64,000 nt of DNA from Glycomyces tritici (GCF_030403505.1 NZ_JAUEMJ010000010.1:62001-126000); one strand, 5' to 3'. Shown: positions 1 through 9,438, counted from the first letter of the stretch. Notes: generated by a model from the letters alone, not told the origin. Translations and numbers: made by a program.

Positions 1-86
1 GCCGCCACGGTATCGGCCCGAATCGGGCGGGTCCACCCCGAAACGGCTGAAGTTCGCATGGGCCGCAAGGAGGACGCGACGGCGAA

Positions 87-115
87 GCGCCTCCTCCGTT
101 GTGGGGAGGAGGCGC
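87..115 (-). terminator. Hairpin terminator after the atpC-DUF2550 pair
   Basis: A perfect 11-bp inverted repeat (87-97 with 105-115, 7-base loop) lies just past the stop codon of the DUF2550 gene. There is no T-tract, which is normal for high-GC actinomycetes. Bases 1-86 to its left hold no gene that I can support. Confidence 0.7.
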
Positions 116-118
116 GGG

Positions 119-556
119 TCAGTCGCGGCCCGAGTAGAACTCCGCCCCTGGTGGGGCGGCCTCGAGCCAGGAGAGGAAGCCGGTGACGGCCGAGGTGGTC
201 ATCGCGAGCTCCACTTCGCCTGTGGCGCTCTTGCATCGCAGGATCGCGACTTCGGGGGGGAAGATCTGGGCTTCGGGCCCGACCGGCTTGCGGCGCTCGG
301 AGACCTGGACGTCGTGGCGCAGGAGCGAGTAGCGGGGGCCGAACGCGAGGGAGAACATCCGGTACCAGCGGAGCGTGCCGCTCTCGTAGACGGCGAAGCC
401 GGGGGCCCAGCCGCGCCCCTCCATGTGCCGGGAGAGCCTGGCCGCCATGGCGACCGAGCCCGAGCGGGACAGGAAGGAGCGGCGGACGTAGGTCAGCACC
501 AAGAACACCGCGACGGCCGCCGCCAGTGCGGCGACGACGAGCAGTGCCTTCAGCAT
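119..556 (-). CDS. DUF2550 family membrane-anchored protein
   Basis: A 145-residue protein with one N-terminal membrane segment (about residues 3-24) followed by a basic stretch (YVRR) and a soluble domain of about 115 residues. Size, topology and position directly after atpC match the DUF2550 family, which is conserved next to the ATP synthase genes in actinobacteria. The function is unknown. Its start follows the atpC stop by two bases, so the two genes are co-transcribed and probably translationally coupled. The family call rests on recalled family features and synteny. Confidence 0.8.
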   Translation of the reverse strand: MLKALLVVAALAAAVAVFLVLTYVRRSFLSRSGSVAMAARLSRHMEGRGWAPGFAVYESGTLRWYRMFSLAFGPRYSLLRHDVQVSERRKPVGPEAQIFPPEVAILRCKSATGEVELAMTTSAVTGFLSWLEAAPPGAEFYSGRD

Positions 557-558
557 GA

Positions 559-840
559 CTATGCCGAAGCGGGGGCGACCGCCTCGGCGGTCTCGGCGAG
601 GATGGTGACCCCGTCGGTGGTCACCGACAGGAAGCCGCCCTCGATCTGCCAGGCCAGTTCGCCGCCGTCGACCGGCTGCACCCTCACGGTGCTGTCGACC
701 CGCAGCTCGCCCAGCAGGGGTTGGTGGTTCGGGAGGATTCCCAGTTCGCCTTCAGTGGTGCGCGCGTACACGGCCTTGGCCGCTCCGGACCACACTTTCG
801 AGTCGACTGCTACGACTTCGACGTTCAGTTGCCCTGCCAC
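559..840 (-). CDS. atpC: F0F1 ATP synthase epsilon subunit, short form
   Basis: A 93-residue epsilon subunit of F1, part of the central stalk that couples proton flow to ATP synthesis. The N-terminal beta-sandwich is clear, with the family segment EGELGILPNHQPLLGEL around residues 30-46. The chain ends with an alanine-rich tail right after the sandwich, so the C-terminal helical hairpin that makes typical subunits 120-140 residues long, and inhibits ATP hydrolysis, is missing. atpD would normally lie immediately upstream; here the upstream gene is crp, beyond a terminator. The gene is therefore detached from the main atp operon, at least in this window. Confidence 0.93.
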   Translation of the reverse strand: MAGQLNVEVVAVDSKVWSGAAKAVYARTTEGELGILPNHQPLLGELRVDSTVRVQPVDGGELAWQIEGGFLSVTTDGVTILAETAEAVAPASA

Positions 841-960
841 AACGCTCCTTCAGCAGACTCCGGGATGGTTACCGGAAGTCTAGACGGACGCGGGTGCGAA
901 CGTCGAATCGCCCAAGGGCGGGGGACGGGGTGATCACCGGCACTGACCGGGGAATGAAGA

Positions 961-985
961 AGGCCCCCGGCGATGCCGGGGGCCT
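961..985 (-). terminator. Terminator of crp
   Basis: A perfect 11-bp stem (961-971 with 975-985) has a 3-base loop and is followed on the minus strand by a T-rich stretch. It lies 20 bases past the crp stop codon and separates crp from atpC. Confidence 0.85.
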
Positions 986-1004
986 GCAAGTTCACACGTG
1001 AGCG

Positions 1005-1682
1005 TTACACGCGGGCGCGCCGAGCCAACCGCTCGGGGTCCATGATGATGACGCTCTTGCCGTCCAGGCGCAGCCAGCCGCGGCCGGCGAAGTCGGCGAG
1101 GGCCTTGTTCACGGTCTCGCGGGAGGCGCCGACCAGCTGGGCGAGCTCCTCCTGCGTCAGGTCGTGGGTGACGCGCAGGACGCCGCCGTCGCGGGTGCCG
1201 AAGCGGCTCGCCATGTGCAGGAGGGCCTTCGCGACACGACCGGGGACGTCGGTGAAGATGAGGTCCGCCATCGAGTCGTTCGTGCGACGCAGCCGGCGTG
1301 CTATCACGCGCAGCAGCTGCTCGGCGATCTCGGGCCGGTTGGCCAGCCAAGGGCGCAGCGCCGTCTTCGACAGGCGGGCCATGCGGGTGTCGGTCAGAGC
1401 GGTGGCGGTGGCGGTGCGGGGACCGGGGTCGAACAGCGCGAGCTCGCCGACCATGTCGGACGGGCCCATGACCGCGATCAGGTTCTGGCGGCCGTCGGCA
1501 GAGCGACGCCCCAGCTTCACCTTCCCGGACATGACGATGTAGAGACTGTCACCCGGCTCGTTCTCGGTGAAGACGGTCTGGCCCTTGTTGACGTCGACGT
1601 ACTCCATCTCTTTGATGAGCGACTCGACAGCTTCGGGATCTACGCCCTTGAACAGGGCGGCCCTGGCCAATACATCTTCCAT
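1005..1682 (-). CDS. crp: Crp/Fnr-family cAMP-responsive regulator (Rv3676/GlxR type)
   Basis: A global cytosolic transcription factor with an N-terminal cyclic-nucleotide-binding domain (about residues 10-120; phosphate-binding cassette [15 protein letters not shown] at 79-93) and a C-terminal winged helix-turn-helix (about 175-198, [14 protein letters not shown]). It resembles M. tuberculosis Crp Rv3676 along its full length, including the VPGRVAK hinge and the LARRAR end. I chose ATG 1682 (225 residues): it has an AAAGG Shine-Dalgarno 11 bases upstream and matches the usual MxxVLARA start. A GTG four codons earlier (1694) abuts that site too closely. It is transcribed alone, with terminator 961-985. 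Confidence 0.93.
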   Translation of the reverse strand: MEDVLARAALFKGVDPEAVESLIKEMEYVDVNKGQTVFTENEPGDSLYIVMSGKVKLGRRSADGRQNLIAVMGPSDMVGELALFDPGPRTATATALTDTRMARLSKTALRPWLANRPEIAEQLLRVIARRLRRTNDSMADLIFTDVPGRVAKALLHMASRFGTRDGGVLRVTHDLTQEELAQLVGASRETVNKALADFAGRGWLRLDGKSVIIMDPERLARRARV

Positions 1683-1986
1683 GTCCGTTCGCACCTTTCT
1701 TCAACGCACCGCTAGTGCAAGTACTGAGTCTATGCCTCTTGTCCGCATTGCGGGAGCGAGACCCCCGTAAATCCACATGCGCACGTAGACGCCGGAATCG
1801 ACATTCGTATCCGAATGAATGCGTTCCGTCGGTTCCGAGCGTCACCGCGAGAGACTCACCACGCCGTCTCAGCAGGGTGTACGTTCCGGAAAACGGAAAG
1901 CGTCGACAGCGACCGGTACAGCCTACCTGCAATGTGACGCCACGCCCAGTATCAGGCAATGGCGTATTCCCACAGGAACCCACAGA
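1683..1986. other. Intergenic region upstream of crp and downstream of marP
   Basis: About 300 bases without a supportable gene. It must hold the crp promoter; a possible -10 (TAGACT on the minus strand) lies about 45 bases upstream of the crp start, with no convincing -35. A TGTGA half-site occurs near 1932, but there is no full palindromic Crp site. Confidence 0.4.
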
Positions 1987-3183
1987 TCACGTACAAGATC
2001 CGGTGCCGACGGGGCCCGAAGCGGTGCGCCCCGCGTCCAGGACAGGCGCGGACTCGTCCATGGTGAGCGCGTATCCGGTCTCCGGGTCGTCGATGGCGGC
2101 GGCGAAGATGACTCCGATCACCTCGCCGTGCGGGTTGAGCAGGGGGCCGCCGGAATTGCCGCCGATGATCCGCGCGTAGAGCTGGTAGACCTCGCGGGTG
2201 ACCGTGCCGTCGTCGTAGATGTCGGGGCCGGTGACGATGCGCGCCTCGCGGATGCGGGCGGCGGTCGCGGTGTAGGGGCCGCCGCCGGGGTAGCCGAGGA
2301 CGATCGCGTCGTCGCCGGAGGCGGCGGTGTCGGACTGGAGCGGGAGCGGTGCGGCGTCGAGGTCGGGGACGCTGAGGATCGCGAGGTCCTTCTCGGGCTC
2401 GAACACGATGACCTCGGCGTCGTACAGGTCGCCGTCGGATTCGACCTGCACCTGCTCGGTGCCGGCGACGACGTGCGCGTTCGTGGCCACGAGGCCGTCG
2501 GCGTAGACGAAGCTGGAGCCCTCGATCTGGCGGTCGCAGGAGGGGGCCGAGCCGTGGACCTTGAGGACCGAGTCCTCGGCGTTGACGACCACGCTGGAGG
2601 CGGCGAGCTCGGGGTCGGGCGGGTCGACGTCGCGGGCCTCGGTCGGGTCGAGCCCGGAGAACACGTCCGGCATCCCGGAGGTGTTGAGCGATTCGCGCAT
2701 CGACTCGTAGACGCCCTTGACCGCCTCGGGCATGTGCTCGTCGATGCCGGTGAGGAGGCTCGAGTTGCGGACGGCGGAGGCGACCGCGGGCATCGAGGAG
2801 TTCGCGAGCGGCGCGGCCGCGACCCAGGTGACCAGGAGCACCGCGGCGACGGAGACGAGCGGGCCCGCGAGGTGGTCGAGGCGCTTGGAGCCGTCCCGGC
2901 GCAGCCGCCGGCGGAGCTTGTACCCGATGGAGGTGGCGATGGCCATGCCGCCCAAGGCGAGTGCGAAGACGACCAGGAGCGAGGCGATGAGCTTCGCGAG
3001 CGCCTCGGTGTAGAAGTCGGCGGCGAACGGCGCGAGCTGCGTGCCGAGGATCGCTCCGCCGAGGAAGCCGAAGAACGTGGTCGCGGAGGCGATGAAGCCC
3101 TCGCGGTAGCCGTTGATGGCGAACAGGAGCGCCAGCAGCACGATCACGACGTCGACGAGGAGTCCGGCAGTGGTCGGCTCCAT
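1987..3183 (-). CDS. marP: MarP-type membrane serine protease (CvpA domain plus trypsin-like domain)
   Basis: A 398-residue membrane protease. Residues 1-130 form a CvpA/colicin V-production-like domain with four hydrophobic segments. The rest is an extracytoplasmic chymotrypsin-fold domain with catalytic His237 (TNAHVV), Asp266 (EKDLAIL) and Ser344 (GGNSGGPLL). Cys216 and Cys397 occupy the positions of the disulfide known in mycobacterial MarP (Cys214-Cys395), which protects against acid and oxidative stress. I chose ATG 3183: it starts directly before the first membrane segment, and the open frame further upstream overlaps the NUDIX gene. It is the last gene of a five-gene operon. Confidence 0.92.
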   Translation of the reverse strand: MEPTTAGLLVDVVIVLLALLFAINGYREGFIASATTFFGFLGGAILGTQLAPFAADFYTEALAKLIASLLVVFALALGGMAIATSIGYKLRRRLRRDGSKRLDHLAGPLVSVAAVLLVTWVAAAPLANSSMPAVASAVRNSSLLTGIDEHMPEAVKGVYESMRESLNTSGMPDVFSGLDPTEARDVDPPDPELAASSVVVNAEDSVLKVHGSAPSCDRQIEGSSFVYADGLVATNAHVVAGTEQVQVESDGDLYDAEVIVFEPEKDLAILSVPDLDAAPLPLQSDTAASGDDAIVLGYPGGGPYTATAARIREARIVTGPDIYDDGTVTREVYQLYARIIGGNSGGPLLNPHGEVIGVIFAAAIDDPETGYALTMDESAPVLDAGRTASGPVGTGSCT

Positions 3184-3194
3184 GCGCCCTCCGT

Positions 3195-3848
3195 TCAGTG
3201 CCGTTCGAGCTCCATCGTCCGTTCGGCGTCCCAGGGGCGGGCCCAGCCGCCCAGGTCCAGCAGCCACGACAGTACCCCGGCGGTGAAGCCCCAAATCAAG
3301 GGCACGCCTTCGATCTCGAAGCCGGGGCCGCTGCGGCCGGACGGGAATCTGACGGTGCCACGGGAGGCCGGGTCGGCCAGGAGCGGCAGCGGCACCTGGT
3401 GCGCGGCGGCCACTTCGGAGGCCGCCTGCGGCGCGACGAGGTGCGGGCGCTTCCACAGGGCCAGCACGGGCGTGACCGCGAAGCCGGACACCGGGATCCA
3501 CAGTTTCGGGAGCGACCGGCCGACGGACACCGATGCCGGGTCGACCGCGAGCTCTTCGGCGGCCTCGCGCAGCGCGGTCGCCGCGGCGTCGGCGTCACCG
3601 GGTTCGGTGCCGCCGCCGGGGAACGCGACCTCGCCCGGGTGGTGGCGCAGGGTCGCGGCGCGCTGCTGCAGGAGCACCGAGGGGCCCTCGTCGCCGTCCT
3701 TGAGCAGCACCAGGACCGAAGCGGTCCGGGCGTCGGCCTCCTCGTACGGCTGCAGGTGATCGGCGATCACCCGCATGACCGAGGGCGGCTCGGCCTCGGC
3801 CGCGGCCTTCAGCAGCGGCGGCCACCAGTCGGGGCGGGGATCGCTCAT
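3195..3848 (-). CDS. NUDIX hydrolase, coenzyme A pyrophosphatase-like
   Basis: A 217-residue cytosolic NUDIX hydrolase of the CoA-diphosphatase (NudL/CoAse) type, expected to split CoA or acyl-CoA into phosphopantetheine and 3',5'-ADP. The NUDIX box is visible around residues 75-100 (FPGGGTEPGD then ALREAAEEL). The preceding QQRAATLRHHPGEVAFPGG segment is the family's extra signature. The start overlaps the stop of the upstream TlpA-like gene (ATGA), and marP follows after 11 bases. The substrate is inferred from the family. Confidence 0.88.
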   Translation of the reverse strand: MSDPRPDWWPPLLKAAAEAEPPSVMRVIADHLQPYEEADARTASVLVLLKDGDEGPSVLLQQRAATLRHHPGEVAFPGGGTEPGDADAAATALREAAEELAVDPASVSVGRSLPKLWIPVSGFAVTPVLALWKRPHLVAPQAASEVAAAHQVPLPLLADPASRGTVRFPSGRSGPGFEIEGVPLIWGFTAGVLSWLLDLGGWARPWDAERTMELERH

Positions 3849-4405
3849 GAAAGCTCCAGACCGAACGCCGACTCGGCGGTCTCGACCATCGACTCGGTGG
3901 TGACGCCCGGTTCGGCCACGAGCGCGGCCACGGTGCCGTCCGTGCGCACGTAGGCCATGCCCGGCAGGCCCGGCACACCGAGCCCGATCCGCACGGCCTC
4001 ATCGGGATCGAACACCGAAGGGAAGGTCATCCCGAACCCCTCGGCGAACGAGCGCCCGACGTCCCGCGCATCGGCCGTGTCCACCCCCAGCACGTCGACC
4101 TGGTCGCCGTACGCCTGGTAGAACGCCTCGACCTCCGGCGCCTCCGCCTGGCACGGCCCGCACCAGCTCGCCCACAGGACCACGACCATCGGCTTCCCGC
4201 CGGGGCCGACCGACGTCGCCGCCTCGTCGCCGAGGCAGTCCAGCTCCAGGTCGCCGACCCCCTCGATCGGCGCCGAACCGGAGGCGCAGGCGACCGACCA
4301 GGTCGGCTCGCCCTCGTCGGGGACCGAGACGCCCGGCTCCGGGGACTCGCTCGTGCAGGCCGCCAAGAAGCAGAGTGCGGCGGCAGCCGTCAGGACCCGC
4401 TTCAC
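3845..4405 (-). CDS. TlpA-like thioredoxin-fold lipoprotein
   Basis: A 186-residue exported redox lipoprotein. The N-terminus has a lipoprotein signal (LAAC, Cys17). The TlpA/ResA thioredoxin fold carries the active-site motif WCGPC (Cys82, Cys85) and a cis-proline loop ([11 protein letters not shown]). It probably reduces disulfides or supports cytochrome maturation outside the membrane. I chose GTG 4405 because it overlaps the nth stop codon (GTGA) and places the signal peptide at the N-terminus; longer upstream frames are antiparallel noise over nth. Confidence 0.88.
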   Translation of the reverse strand: MKRVLTAAAALCFLAACTSESPEPGVSVPDEGEPTWSVACASGSAPIEGVGDLELDCLGDEAATSVGPGGKPMVVVLWASWCGPCQAEAPEVEAFYQAYGDQVDVLGVDTADARDVGRSFAEGFGMTFPSVFDPDEAVRIGLGVPGLPGMAYVRTDGTVAALVAEPGVTTESMVETAESAFGLELS

Positions 4406-5166
4406 GCGCTCACCGCGTTCTCGACGCCCGCGAGACGAATCAGCTCGTCGACGTTGTCGCCCTTGAGGAGTTTCGCCGCCTCGGCCGGGTCCGTGGGGCC
4501 CTCGCCGTACGACGGGCACTGCTTCGCGAGCGTGCACGCCCCGCACGCGGGCTTGCGCGCGATGCAGACGCGGCGGCCGTGGAAGATGATCCGGTGCGAG
4601 AACATCGTCCACTCTCGGTGGTCGATGAGCTTCTGCAACTCGAACTCGAGCTTCACCGGGTCCTTGCCCGCGACCAGTCCGAGCCGGTTCGTGATCCGGA
4701 TCATGTGCGTGTCCACGGTGATCCCCGGAACGCCGAACGCGTTGCCGCGGATGACGTTCGCCGTCTTGCGGCCGATGCCCGGCAGCTTCACCAGGGACTC
4801 CATGTCCTCCGGGAGCCTCCCGCCGTGATGCTCGACCAGGGCCTTCCCCAGGCCCATGATCGACTTCGCCTTGTTGCGGTAGAAACCCGTGGGCCGGATG
4901 ATCGCCTCGACCTCTTCGGGATTCGCCTCCGCGTAGTCCTCCGCGGAGCGGTACTTCTTGAACAGCGCCGGCGTCGTCAGGTTGACCCGCACGTCCGTGC
5001 ACTGCGCCGACAGGATCGTCGCCACCGCCAGCTCCAGCGGATTCGTGTAGTCCAGCTCGCAATGCGCGTCCGGGTGGGCCGCAGCGAGGAGGCGGTCGAT
5101 GACGCGGGCCCGGCGCTTCTTGGCCAGCTCGCTTTCAGTGCCCTTCCGGGCGTCGGCGGCGGTCAC
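4402..5166 (-). CDS. nth: Endonuclease III (DNA glycosylase/AP lyase)
   Basis: A 254-residue base-excision repair enzyme that removes oxidised pyrimidines and cleaves the abasic site. It shows the helix-hairpin-helix [12 protein letters not shown] with catalytic Lys134, catalytic Asp152 (VDTHMIR) and the [4Fe-4S] cluster ligands Cys201, Cys208, Cys211 and Cys217. GTG 5166 overlaps the stop of the mycosin gene (GTGA) and gives the usual family length. In M. tuberculosis nth also lies near crp and marP, so this gene order is conserved. Confidence 0.95.
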   Translation of the reverse strand: MTAADARKGTESELAKKRRARVIDRLLAAAHPDAHCELDYTNPLELAVATILSAQCTDVRVNLTTPALFKKYRSAEDYAEANPEEVEAIIRPTGFYRNKAKSIMGLGKALVEHHGGRLPEDMESLVKLPGIGRKTANVIRGNAFGVPGITVDTHMIRITNRLGLVAGKDPVKLEFELQKLIDHREWTMFSHRIIFHGRRVCIARKPACGACTLAKQCPSYGEGPTDPAEAAKLLKGDNVDELIRLAGVENAVSA

Positions 5167-6311
5167 CCCGCCATCGTACGCGGGCGCCCGGGCAGCCGAC
5201 CGCCTCGCCGCACGCCGCGCCCGCCCCGCAGCACCAGCGCGGACACCCCGATCAGGCCGCCCCCGGCCGCCGTCGCCGCCGCACTCCACACCGGTGAGAT
5301 CCCGGCCTCGACCGGCGCCGCCGCCCGCGGCAGCACCTCCGCCGCCACCGCCGCGGCCACGTCCACGATCCCCTCGCCCAGGCCCGGCCCGCCCGCGGAC
5401 GCCGTCTCCGTGAGCGCCCGCCGCACCTGGTCGGCGCTCCACTCCGGATGCGCCGAACGCACCACCGCCGCCGCCCCCGACACCACCGCCGAAGCGAACG
5501 AGGTCCCCGTCACCGTCTTGTACCCGCCGCCCGGTTTCGCCGCGTGCAGATCCACGCCCGGCGCCGCCAGGTCCGTCTCCCCGCCCGTGACCGCCGTCCG
5601 CCACCGGTCGCCGTGCTGGTCCGAGCCCGTCACCGCCAGCACGTCCGAGACCCGCGCCGGGAACCACACGTCCTCGTCCGGCGCGTCCTCGTGCTGGTTC
5701 CCCGTGCACGCCACGATCAGCACGTCATGCCGCTCCGCGTACGCGATCGCCTCCGCGAACGGCGGCGAGTCGTAATGGCCCCCCAGGGACAGGTTCACGA
5801 TGTCCGCACCGTTGTCGACCGCCCACTCGACCGCCGCGCCCACCATCGCCGAATCGTGGTACCGGTTCTCGTCGTCCAGGACCCGCACCGGCAGGATCGC
5901 CGCGTCCGGGGCGATCCCCGGGTGCCGCGACTCCGCGCTCCCCGCGATCAGCCCCGCCACGGCCGTACCGTGCCCCACCGGGTCGGCCTGCCCGAACGCC
6001 CGCTCGTACACCGGCCCCGGATCCGACCCGAACGCCAGCAGCCGCGGCTCCGCACCCGGGTCGATGTCGACATAACTGCGGCCGGGGAGCACCGCCCCCT
6101 CCAGGGCCGGGTGATCCGCGTCCACACCCGAGTCGATCACCGCCACTGTGACCCCCTCGCCCGTCGCCACCGGCCAGGCCTCCGGGGCCCGCACCGCGGA
6201 GAGGTGCCAGGCGCCGGGCGCGGACGCCCGGCCCGTGTGCGCGGAGAGCAAGAGCGCCAACAGCGTCGAGCACAGACAGGCGAGAACGAAGCGTGCAGAG
6301 CGGTCTCCCAT
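5163..6311 (-). CDS. Mycosin-like secreted S8 subtilase with C-terminal membrane anchor
   Basis: A 382-residue subtilisin-family protease. It has a signal peptide (about 1-30), then a peptidase domain with Asp60 (VAVIDSG), His114 (GHGTAVAG), oxyanion Asn205 and Ser271 (GTSFASA). A membrane helix at about 337-358 is followed by a basic tail. This is the architecture of MycP, the protease attached to type VII secretion systems. No ESX core genes are in the window, but SseB-type genes are divergent to it. I chose ATG 6311, with its signal peptide, over an upstream ATG. It is the first gene of the mycosin-nth-TlpA-NUDIX-marP operon. Confidence 0.88.
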   Translation of the reverse strand: MGDRSARFVLACLCSTLLALLLSAHTGRASAPGAWHLSAVRAPEAWPVATGEGVTVAVIDSGVDADHPALEGAVLPGRSYVDIDPGAEPRLLAFGSDPGPVYERAFGQADPVGHGTAVAGLIAGSAESRHPGIAPDAAILPVRVLDDENRYHDSAMVGAAVEWAVDNGADIVNLSLGGHYDSPPFAEAIAYAERHDVLIVACTGNQHEDAPDEDVWFPARVSDVLAVTGSDQHGDRWRTAVTGGETDLAAPGVDLHAAKPGGGYKTVTGTSFASAVVSGAAAVVRSAHPEWSADQVRRALTETASAGGPGLGEGIVDVAAAVAAEVLPRAAAPVEAGISPVWSAAATAAGGGLIGVSALVLRGGRGVRRGGRLPGRPRTMAG

Positions 6312-6533
6312 GAGAACCGGATCGTTACACAGCGACAGGCCCACAGCGTGGGAATGACACACGTTCTCCTTTATGAATTCGTTATTCTCGCCCTACTGAC
6401 GGAAACTTGACAGCGCCCTCGCGTTACGGTGACGATCGCGAGGGGACGCCGCGTTCGCTCGACATGCACGGCGAAGCTTGCGAGCCGCAACCGTGCACCG
6501 CCCCATCCAAGACCGGTAGGGGGGAAGGGCTGA

Positions 6534-8978
6534 GTGGGATCGATGTGGGAACCCAGTAACGAGATCGAGCACCGCCTCCGCGAGGCGCTGCGGGCCGAGG
6601 ACCAGGACGGATACTTCCGCATCCTGGCGCAGATCGAACTCGTCCTTCCATTGTCCTATGAGGACTCGAACGGGTCCGGCGCCGACACCTGGGCCACCTG
6701 GACCACCGACGACCGCACCCACATCCTCGCCTTCACCTCCGAAACCGCCCTCCAGACGTGCCTGCGCGACAACGCCGGCGCCTCCCGCCGCGTCTCCTTC
6801 GCCGCGCTGGCCGAGGCCTGGCCCGACGAGGAGTGGTGGCTCGCCGTCAACCCCGGCCTGCCGATCGAGGGCTACCTCCCGGCCTGGTTCGTCACCCAGG
6901 TCGCCCAGGGCATGACCACGGTCCCGGCCGAGTCCGCCCCTGAACCCGCCGCCGACCCGTACGGCGACACCTATTCCTCTGGCGCGCAAGCGTCGCCGTT
7001 CGCGGCCGCGCAGTCGGACCCGTTCGCGAACCCGATGGCGCCCGCCCCCGAGCCGCGCCGCGAGAGCTTCATGCCCCCGGCCCCGCCGGTGCCCGACGTG
7101 CCGCCCGCCCCGCGGCGCTCCTCGGACCTGAACGGCACCGCGCAGCAGCAGTCCACCGTCGGCGGCACCACCCCCGCGGGCCTGCCGCTGCGCCAGCCGC
7201 CGCGCGACGAGACCCCTGAACCCGACGGGTTCAACGGGCACGCCTTCGCGTCCCAGCCGCCGCCCGAGCCCGAGCAGTCCCAGCCCCGCTCGCAGGGGTT
7301 CGGCTCCCAGCCGCGCGGCACCGGATCGCAGCCGCGCGAGTTCGGCTCCCAGCCGCAGGGCTTCGGGTCGCAGCCCCAGGGCTTCGGCTCCCAGCCGCAG
7401 CACCACTCGCAGCCGCCGGCCGTGCCGACCCCGCAGGCGTTCCCCGGCGACTCGCAGTGGCCGAGCCAGCCGAACCCGCAGGACCAGTGGCCCGACGCGC
7501 CCGACTGGCTCCGCGATCAGCAGCCCGACCCGTCGACGCTGCCGACCCGCGCACCGGCCCCGCCGCACGCCGCGCCCACCCCGTACCCGGCCGGCGAGTC
7601 CTTCGGCGGCGCCGCCGCGTTCGGCGCCCCGACCCCGGCCGCGCCGCAACAGGCGTACCAGGGCGGCGGCGCCTTCGGCAACGACCCGTTCGACGCCGAC
7701 GCGCGCTCCGCCGAATCGTTCGCGTCCATGTCGAGCGCGTTCGGCCGGCGCCCCGCCGACGAACCGCAGCCGAGCGTCCAGACGCAGGACCAGGGGCAGC
7801 CGACCGAGCTCACCGGCGACGAGGCCGAGCCGCTGCTCGCCGAGGCCGCCTCCTCCGGCGACACCGCAGCGTTCCTCCAGACCCTCCTGTGCGCCAGCGT
7901 GATCCTGCCGATCGGCGACCCCGAGGCCGCGCACCTGCGCGTCGGCGACCCGGCGTTCCGGTGGGCCAGCGACATCGTCGACGGCATCATCGGCATCACC
8001 GTCTACACCACGATCGAGCGCATGGCCGAGCGCGCCGGCGAGGACACCCCGCACACGGTCGTCCCGTTCGGCTGGCTCATCCAGCACTGGCCCGCGCAGG
8101 ACTACGCGCTGTACGTCAACCCCGGGACCTCCGTGGGCGCCAACATGAGCGGCCCCGAGATCGAACCGCTCATCAAGTGGGCCGAGGCGAAGGACCTGCT
8201 CGCGTTCGCGACCGAGATGGAGAAGCGCCAGGCCGCGGCCGCGCGCGCCGAATCGCCGTCGCACAAGGTCCAGCCGATCCTGTGGCAGAAGACCATCCCG
8301 CACCAGCAGGTGCCGTTCTACCTCGACCGCGGCTACGACCGCGTCGGCGGCTTCGTGCACCCGGCCGAGGCCGTGGACCACCTGCGCACGCCCGCGCAGC
8401 TGTACCTGGCGCTGGGGCTCATCCGCCTGAACGAGGAGTTCAGCCCCGCCGACGACTCGGTGCACGTGCTCCGCTGGATCGGCTACCGCACGGACCTCTA
8501 CCCGACCGCCTTGGGCGGCAACGACTACGCGACGGCCGAAGCGCGCGGCGGCACCGTCGTCGAGCCCGGCCCGTTCCGCGGCGACGGGTTCGCGCCCTCC
8601 GAGGGCGACGAGCGCATCCCCGAGCACAAGGTCGACTCGGTGCGCCTCCCGCACGGCGCGAAGATCCTCCGGATCGACTCCCGCGGCGAGGTCACCGAAC
8701 TGGCGTTCTACGACGCCGACACCCGCGAGTGGACGCCGATCGACGGCGCCTACGCGAAGGGCCCCGCGGCCATCGAGGCCCCGCCGACGCCGGCGCTGCC
8801 CGCCGCGCCGGCCGTGCCCGCGCCGAGCGGCCCGATGGGCGAGGCGTACGGGTACGACTCCGCGTTGGGCGAGGCCTGGGGCGACGCCGACGGCCACTAC
8901 GACCTCGTGCGGCCCAAGCCCGAGGAGCGGGCCGCGCACGTGCTCGACACCCGCGACCGCGAATGGAAGGACGCCTGA
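6534..8978 (+). CDS. Large protein with two SseB-type domains and a C-terminal unassigned domain
   Basis: An 814-residue protein. Residues 5-115 are an SseB N-terminal-like domain (WWLAVNPGLPIEGYLPAW). Residues 130-420 are low-complexity Pro/Gln/Ala/Gly sequence with tandem GFGSQPQ units (about 255-290). Residues 425-570 form a second SseB-like domain (DYALYVNPGTSVG). Residues 585-740 form a compact C-terminal domain I cannot assign (FYLDRGYDRVGGFVHP onward). GTG 6534 has GGGGGGAAGGG upstream; ATG 6543 is an alternative start. The layout suggests a type VII-associated adaptor or a polymorphic-toxin-like effector. It is joined to the next gene by a TGATG overlap. Confidence 0.75.
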   Translation: MGSMWEPSNEIEHRLREALRAEDQDGYFRILAQIELVLPLSYEDSNGSGADTWATWTTDDRTHILAFTSETALQTCLRDNAGASRRVSFAALAEAWPDEEWWLAVNPGLPIEGYLPAWFVTQVAQGMTTVPAESAPEPAADPYGDTYSSGAQASPFAAAQSDPFANPMAPAPEPRRESFMPPAPPVPDVPPAPRRSSDLNGTAQQQSTVGGTTPAGLPLRQPPRDETPEPDGFNGHAFASQPPPEPEQSQPRSQGFGSQPRGTGSQPREFGSQPQGFGSQPQGFGSQPQHHSQPPAVPTPQAFPGDSQWPSQPNPQDQWPDAPDWLRDQQPDPSTLPTRAPAPPHAAPTPYPAGESFGGAAAFGAPTPAAPQQAYQGGGAFGNDPFDADARSAESFASMSSAFGRRPADEPQPSVQTQDQGQPTELTGDEAEPLLAEAASSGDTAAFLQTLLCASVILPIGDPEAAHLRVGDPAFRWASDIVDGIIGITVYTTIERMAERAGEDTPHTVVPFGWLIQHWPAQDYALYVNPGTSVGANMSGPEIEPLIKWAEAKDLLAFATEMEKRQAAAARAESPSHKVQPILWQKTIPHQQVPFYLDRGYDRVGGFVHPAEAVDHLRTPAQLYLALGLIRLNEEFSPADDSVHVLRWIGYRTDLYPTALGGNDYATAEARGGTVVEPGPFRGDGFAPSEGDERIPEHKVDSVRLPHGAKILRIDSRGEVTELAFYDADTREWTPIDGAYAKGPAAIEAPPTPALPAAPAVPAPSGPMGEAYGYDSALGEAWGDADGHYDLVRPKPEERAAHVLDTRDREWKDA

Positions 8979-9340
8979 TGCGCGACGGCTACATCGCCCG
9001 CTGGAAGGGCGCCGAATACGACTCGAGCCCCGACGGCGCCCACGTGCGGCTGTACTCGCCCACGGGCGGCGACGGGTTCGTCGAGGTCGCCGACGGCCGG
9101 TTCCGGCGCGGCGTGCCGATCGGCGAGCTCGAGGACTTCTTCTACGTGCGCACCGTCGCCACCTGGCGCGGCGAGCCGTTCCTGGTGCTCGGCGCGTCGG
9201 GGGAGTGGCTGCGGCTGGAGTACCGCGGCGGCCGCAGCGACGTGGCCCGCTCGCTCGGGCTCGAGCCGTACGACAACGGCGTGTACCAGATCTGGGCGCC
9301 CGCCGAGGAAGTCACCGACATCAGCGAGCAGTACCTCTAA
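8978..9340 (+). CDS. Small acidic protein coupled to the SseB-domain gene; candidate immunity or partner protein
   Basis: A 120-residue acidic cytosolic protein without signal or membrane segments, rich in aromatic residues (FYVRTVATWRGEPFLVL). Its start codon shares one base with the upstream stop (TGATG), so the two are made together. I recall similar small proteins beside actinobacterial toxin-like genes, which fits an immunity role, but nothing in the sequence proves it. A strong terminator follows. Confidence 0.7.
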   Translation: MRDGYIARWKGAEYDSSPDGAHVRLYSPTGGDGFVEVADGRFRRGVPIGELEDFFYVRTVATWRGEPFLVLGASGEWLRLEYRGGRSDVARSLGLEPYDNGVYQIWAPAEEVTDISEQYL

Positions 9341-9352
9341 GACCTACTGGCG

Positions 9353-9378
9353 AGCCCCGGCCGACCGGCCGGGGCTTT
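9353..9378 (+). terminator. Terminator of the SseB-partner operon
   Basis: A perfect 10-bp stem (9353-9362 with 9367-9376), 4-base loop, followed by TTTCC, lies 12 bases after the stop codon. Confidence 0.85.
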
Positions 9379-9438
9379 CCGCGTGCCCGGGCGAATCCGC
9401 TGGGCTCGACCGTGAGGCGAAAGTGTCAGGAGACCGCT

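Noticed and set aside
1925..1945. Crp binding site upstream of crp
   Set aside because: Only one TGTGA half-site; the other half of the palindrome is missing.
1819..3759. Long plus-strand frame antisense to marP and the NUDIX gene
   Set aside because: Biased Gly/Val/Asp/Arg composition; marP catalytic triad and NUDIX box are on the minus strand.
6393..8939. Very long minus-strand frame antisense to the SseB-domain gene
   Set aside because: Low-complexity Gly/Arg/Val translation typical of antisense frames in GC-rich DNA; no domain, while the plus strand encodes recognisable SseB domains.
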